In this document: piece after piece, positions 5,551-6,887 of the stretch | How positions within the stretch are numbered: the stretch's first letter is position 1 | Layout of the letters: the number at the start of each line of letters is the position of its first letter | Source: Actinomycetota bacterium | GTDB lineage: Bacteria > Actinomycetota > Acidimicrobiia > Acidimicrobiales > Ilumatobacteraceae | Direction of reading: 5' to 3' | Assembly: GCA_018882725.1 (NCBI GenBank) | Contig: VERK01000121.1 | Span: 1 to 6,887 of the forward strand | DNA length: 6,887 bases | Program-made: the position numbers and the translations under genes | The notes under the pieces: generated by a model | Database searches by the model: none | What the model was told of the DNA's origin: nothing | The model's input: only the letters and a program-made list of their open reading frames with translations

Positions 5551-6302
5551 GTGACCAACACGCGAGCGCCCAGCAGATCGTCGGCGATGTAGCCGTGATC
5601 TCCCAACAAGAACCAGGTGGCCCCACTGCCGGCCAGCGTCGGTTCAACTCCTGCTGAATCAGTGATCTTCTTCTTCCACGTGGCCAATTCGGGTTCGACT
5701 ATCAGGGCCGCCGGTTCGAGATCGTTGGTCGGATGGTGTGGTCCGCCCATGTCGTCCCACGCGCGATAGGCGAGGGGCGTGCTCACGGCGAGCGGCGGAA
5801 TCACGAGTGTGACGAGACCAGGTTCGTCGGCCACTGGTTCGACGATCTCGCCGATTCCTCGCACTCGGGCACGGCCGCCGCGAACGCAGAACGGCACGTC
5901 GGCGCCGATGGAGGCGGCCAGATCGAGATCGTCGACGCCGGCCCAGCGGAAGATCGCGGCGGCATCGGCCGAACCGCCACCGAGTCCGCCTCCGTGCGGG
6001 ATGTCTTTGCGAACTTCCACCCGTGCGTGTCGACCGCAGGCGGCCAGCGCCCTCGACACGAGATCGCGACCGTCGCCCACGAGTCCGTCGCTGAACGGAC
6101 CGGTGTAGACGACGGAACTCGGTTCGTTTTGGCTCAGTTCGTTCTGGCTCAGTTCATCGATCGTGAGCGTGTCGTGGAGGTCGAGTGTCGTCATGACGGC
6201 GTCGATGAGGTGATAGCCATCGGGGCGAACGCCGGTGATGCGCAAGCTCAACGTCAACTTCGCCGGGGCGATCTCCGAATGGCGGATCGGATGACCGGCC
6301 AT
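5538..6302 (-). CDS. ispE: 4-(cytidine 5'-diphospho)-2-C-methyl-D-erythritol kinase IspE (254 aa)
   Basis: IspE phosphorylates CDP-ME in the MEP route to isopentenyl diphosphate, supplying quinones, carotenoids and the undecaprenyl/decaprenyl carriers. GHMP-kinase motifs are visible: PAKLTLSLRITGVRPDGYH at 13-31, with the conserved Lys15; the ATP loop PHGGGLGGGSADAAA at 102-116; GADVPF at 133-138, with catalytic Asp135; and the C-terminal GSGAT motif from 225. I place the start at the ATG at 6302, whose first base is the last base of the rsmA stop (TGATG), with AGGAG 10 nt upstream; an ATG at 6347 would add 15 poorly conserved residues inside rsmA. At 254 residues it is shorter than E. coli IspE (283), partly because the helix after the ATP loop is about nine residues shorter. 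An ELSQN pair at 50-59 comes from a 15-bp tandem duplication. Confidence 0.95.
   Translation of the reverse strand: MAGHPIRHSEIAPAKLTLSLRITGVRPDGYHLIDAVMTTLDLHDTLTIDELSQNELSQNEPSSVVYTGPFSDGLVGDGRDLVSRALAACGRHARVEVRKDIPHGGGLGGGSADAAAIFRWAGVDDLDLAASIGADVPFCVRGGRARVRGIGEIVEPVADEPGLVTLVIPPLAVSTPLAYRAWDDMGGPHHPTNDLEPAALIVEPELATWKKKITDSAGVEPTLAGSGATWFLLGDHGYIADDLLGARVLVTRHR
6122..6155. repeat. 15-bp tandem duplication within ispE
   Basis: Two adjacent copies of GTTCGTTYTGGCTCA (6122-6136 and 6137-6151, 14 of 15 identical) are followed by the first four bases of a third (6152-6155). On the coding strand this gives ELSQN twice in frame, in a variable region between the substrate-binding and ATP-binding motifs. 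It looks like replication slippage. Confidence 0.85.
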
Positions 6303-6317
6303 CACGCTCGGGCTCCT
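6300..6317 (-). promoter_or_regulatory. rsmA-ispE translational coupling junction (decides the ispE start)
   Basis: The rsmA stop TGA (6304-6302) and the ispE ATG (6302-6300) share one base, TGATG, a standard re-initiation junction. AGGAG (6317-6313) lies 10 nt upstream of the ATG. The upstream in-frame ATG at 6347 has no comparable ribosome binding site. Confidence 0.7.
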
Positions 6318-6887
6318 GCGCACACCGCGGTCGTCAAGCGTCCCCATGCGTGCACGTCGAGTTCTTCGGGTCGTGCTTCGGGCGACACGCCAGCGGCGGC
6401 GAACATCGCGGGCTCCACGCGGTCGGCCAGTGAACGGCGCAGCATCTTGCGACGCTGTTGGAACGCCGCGCGAACCAACGAGAACAGAATCTCGCGATCG
6501 ACGTCCACCGCGGGTCGGTCGTGACGCACCACTTCGATGATCGACGACGTCACCTTCGGGCGGGGCACGAACACGGTGGGCGGAACGTCACCCAGAATAC
6601 GAGCGGTTCCCCAGTACGCGACCTTCACCGAGACCGCCCCGTAATCGGACGATCCCGGTTGGGCCGCCAGACGTTGAGCCACTTCCTTTTGCACCATCAC
6701 GACGATGCGGTGCACGCCCGGAACATCGTCGAGGAGATCGGCAACGAGTGGCGTGGCGACGTTGTACGGGAGGTTGGCGACGACAACCGCACCGTGCTCG
6801 TGATCGGGACGGTGATCAGGACGGTGATCGGAACCGTGATCTGGGGCTAGACGATCCCAGTCGAGTTCACGGGCATCACCCTCGACC
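6302..6887 (-). CDS. rsmA: 16S rRNA (adenine1518-N6/adenine1519-N6)-dimethyltransferase RsmA, C-terminal 194 residues (5' end outside window)
   Basis: RsmA (KsgA) dimethylates two adjacent adenines in the helix-45 loop of 16S rRNA late in 30S assembly; its loss gives kasugamycin resistance. The fragment starts within the Rossmann fold at VEGDAREL (SAM-site acidic segment) and carries the catalytic motif NLPYN at fragment residues 38-42, followed by VATPLVADLL. Then come MVQKEVAQRLAA, the YGAVSV segment, the FVPRPKVTSSIIEV stretch and the C-terminal helical motif RAAFQQRRKMLRRSL, all typical. The glycine-rich SAM motif I is beyond the right edge. Between GDAREL and NLPYN the protein has a His/Asp-rich insertion, DHGSDHRPDHRPDHEHG (16-32), making this loop about 12 residues longer than in E. 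coli KsgA. The reading frame stays open through it. The stop overlaps the ispE start. Confidence 0.95.
   Translation of the reverse strand, partial: VEGDARELDWDRLAPDHGSDHRPDHRPDHEHGAVVVANLPYNVATPLVADLLDDVPGVHRIVVMVQKEVAQRLAAQPGSSDYGAVSVKVAYWGTARILGDVPPTVFVPRPKVTSSIIEVVRHDRPAVDVDREILFSLVRAAFQQRRKMLRRSLADRVEPAMFAAAGVSPEARPEELDVHAWGRLTTAVCAGARA
6794..6841. repeat. 12-bp tandem repeat within rsmA
   Basis: Three 12-bp units, each ending in GTGATC on the plus strand (6806-6817, 6818-6829, 6830-6841), are preceded by a diverged fourth at 6794-6805. The first two differ by one base; the third differs by two or three. On the coding strand they encode repeats of the type Asp-His-Arg-Pro. The unit is a multiple of three, so gain or loss of units keeps the frame. 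Confidence 0.85.

Noticed and set aside
6303..6347. Upstream ATG at 6347 as the start of ispE
   Set aside because: It would add 15 residues lying wholly within rsmA, without a ribosome binding site; the TGATG junction at 6300-6304 with AGGAG upstream is the better start.
5733..6524. Plus-strand open frame of 263 codons
   Set aside because: Antisense shadow running across the ispE/rsmA junction; both minus-strand genes are well supported.
6794..6841. Tandem 12-bp units as a CRISPR or iteron array
   Set aside because: Units are contiguous without spacers, in frame, and lie inside rsmA; they encode a protein repeat.

Overview
This window is a stretch of core chromosome from a high-GC Gram-positive bacterium (Actinomycetota). 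Three things point there: the gene order rsmA-ispE, glmU-prs-rplY(ctc)-pth, mfd, which is the classic actinobacterial housekeeping neighbourhood; a 30-residue Lys/Arg-rich protein of the actinobacterial bS22 (AURKAIP1/COX24-like) type; and frequent GTG starts and GC-rich codon use. The loop insertion in Prs and the short GlmU suggest a deep lineage, perhaps Acidimicrobiia, but that is inference. No transposase, phage gene, CRISPR array or defence gene is visible.

Layout. Nearly everything reads right to left (minus strand). In transcription order: rsmA (5' end outside the window) overlaps ispE by a TGATG junction. Then comes the single plus-strand gene, for bS22, which converges on ispE with 17 bp between stop codons and is divergent from a tRNA-Gln(UUG) gene. 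The tRNA gene is followed by glmU, which overlaps prs by 4 bp. A 144-bp gap with a strong hairpin precedes rplY, which is followed closely by pth (5 bp) and mfd (10 bp; 3' half outside the window). Every stretch over 300 bases is genic; the two non-coding stretches over 100 bp are 2861-3004 (hairpin, possible rplY promoter) and 5250-5427 (divergent promoters and a 13-bp palindrome).

Function. The genes serve the translation apparatus (RsmA 16S rRNA dimethylation, bS22, bL25, peptidyl-tRNA hydrolase, tRNA-Gln), precursor supply (IspE for isoprenoids, GlmU for UDP-GlcNAc, Prs for PRPP) and transcription-coupled repair (Mfd).

Most notable points. (1) GlmU is cleanly truncated: the uridylyltransferase half is intact, but the acetyltransferase half stops before the catalytic His and has lost the substrate-binding Arg and Lys, so acetylation of GlcN-1-P must come from elsewhere. 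(2) Short in-frame tandem repeats lie in RsmA (Asp/His-rich, 12-bp unit) and IspE (15-bp unit). (3) A -10 element is placed so that the glmU mRNA may be leaderless. I did not find a novel multi-gene system here.
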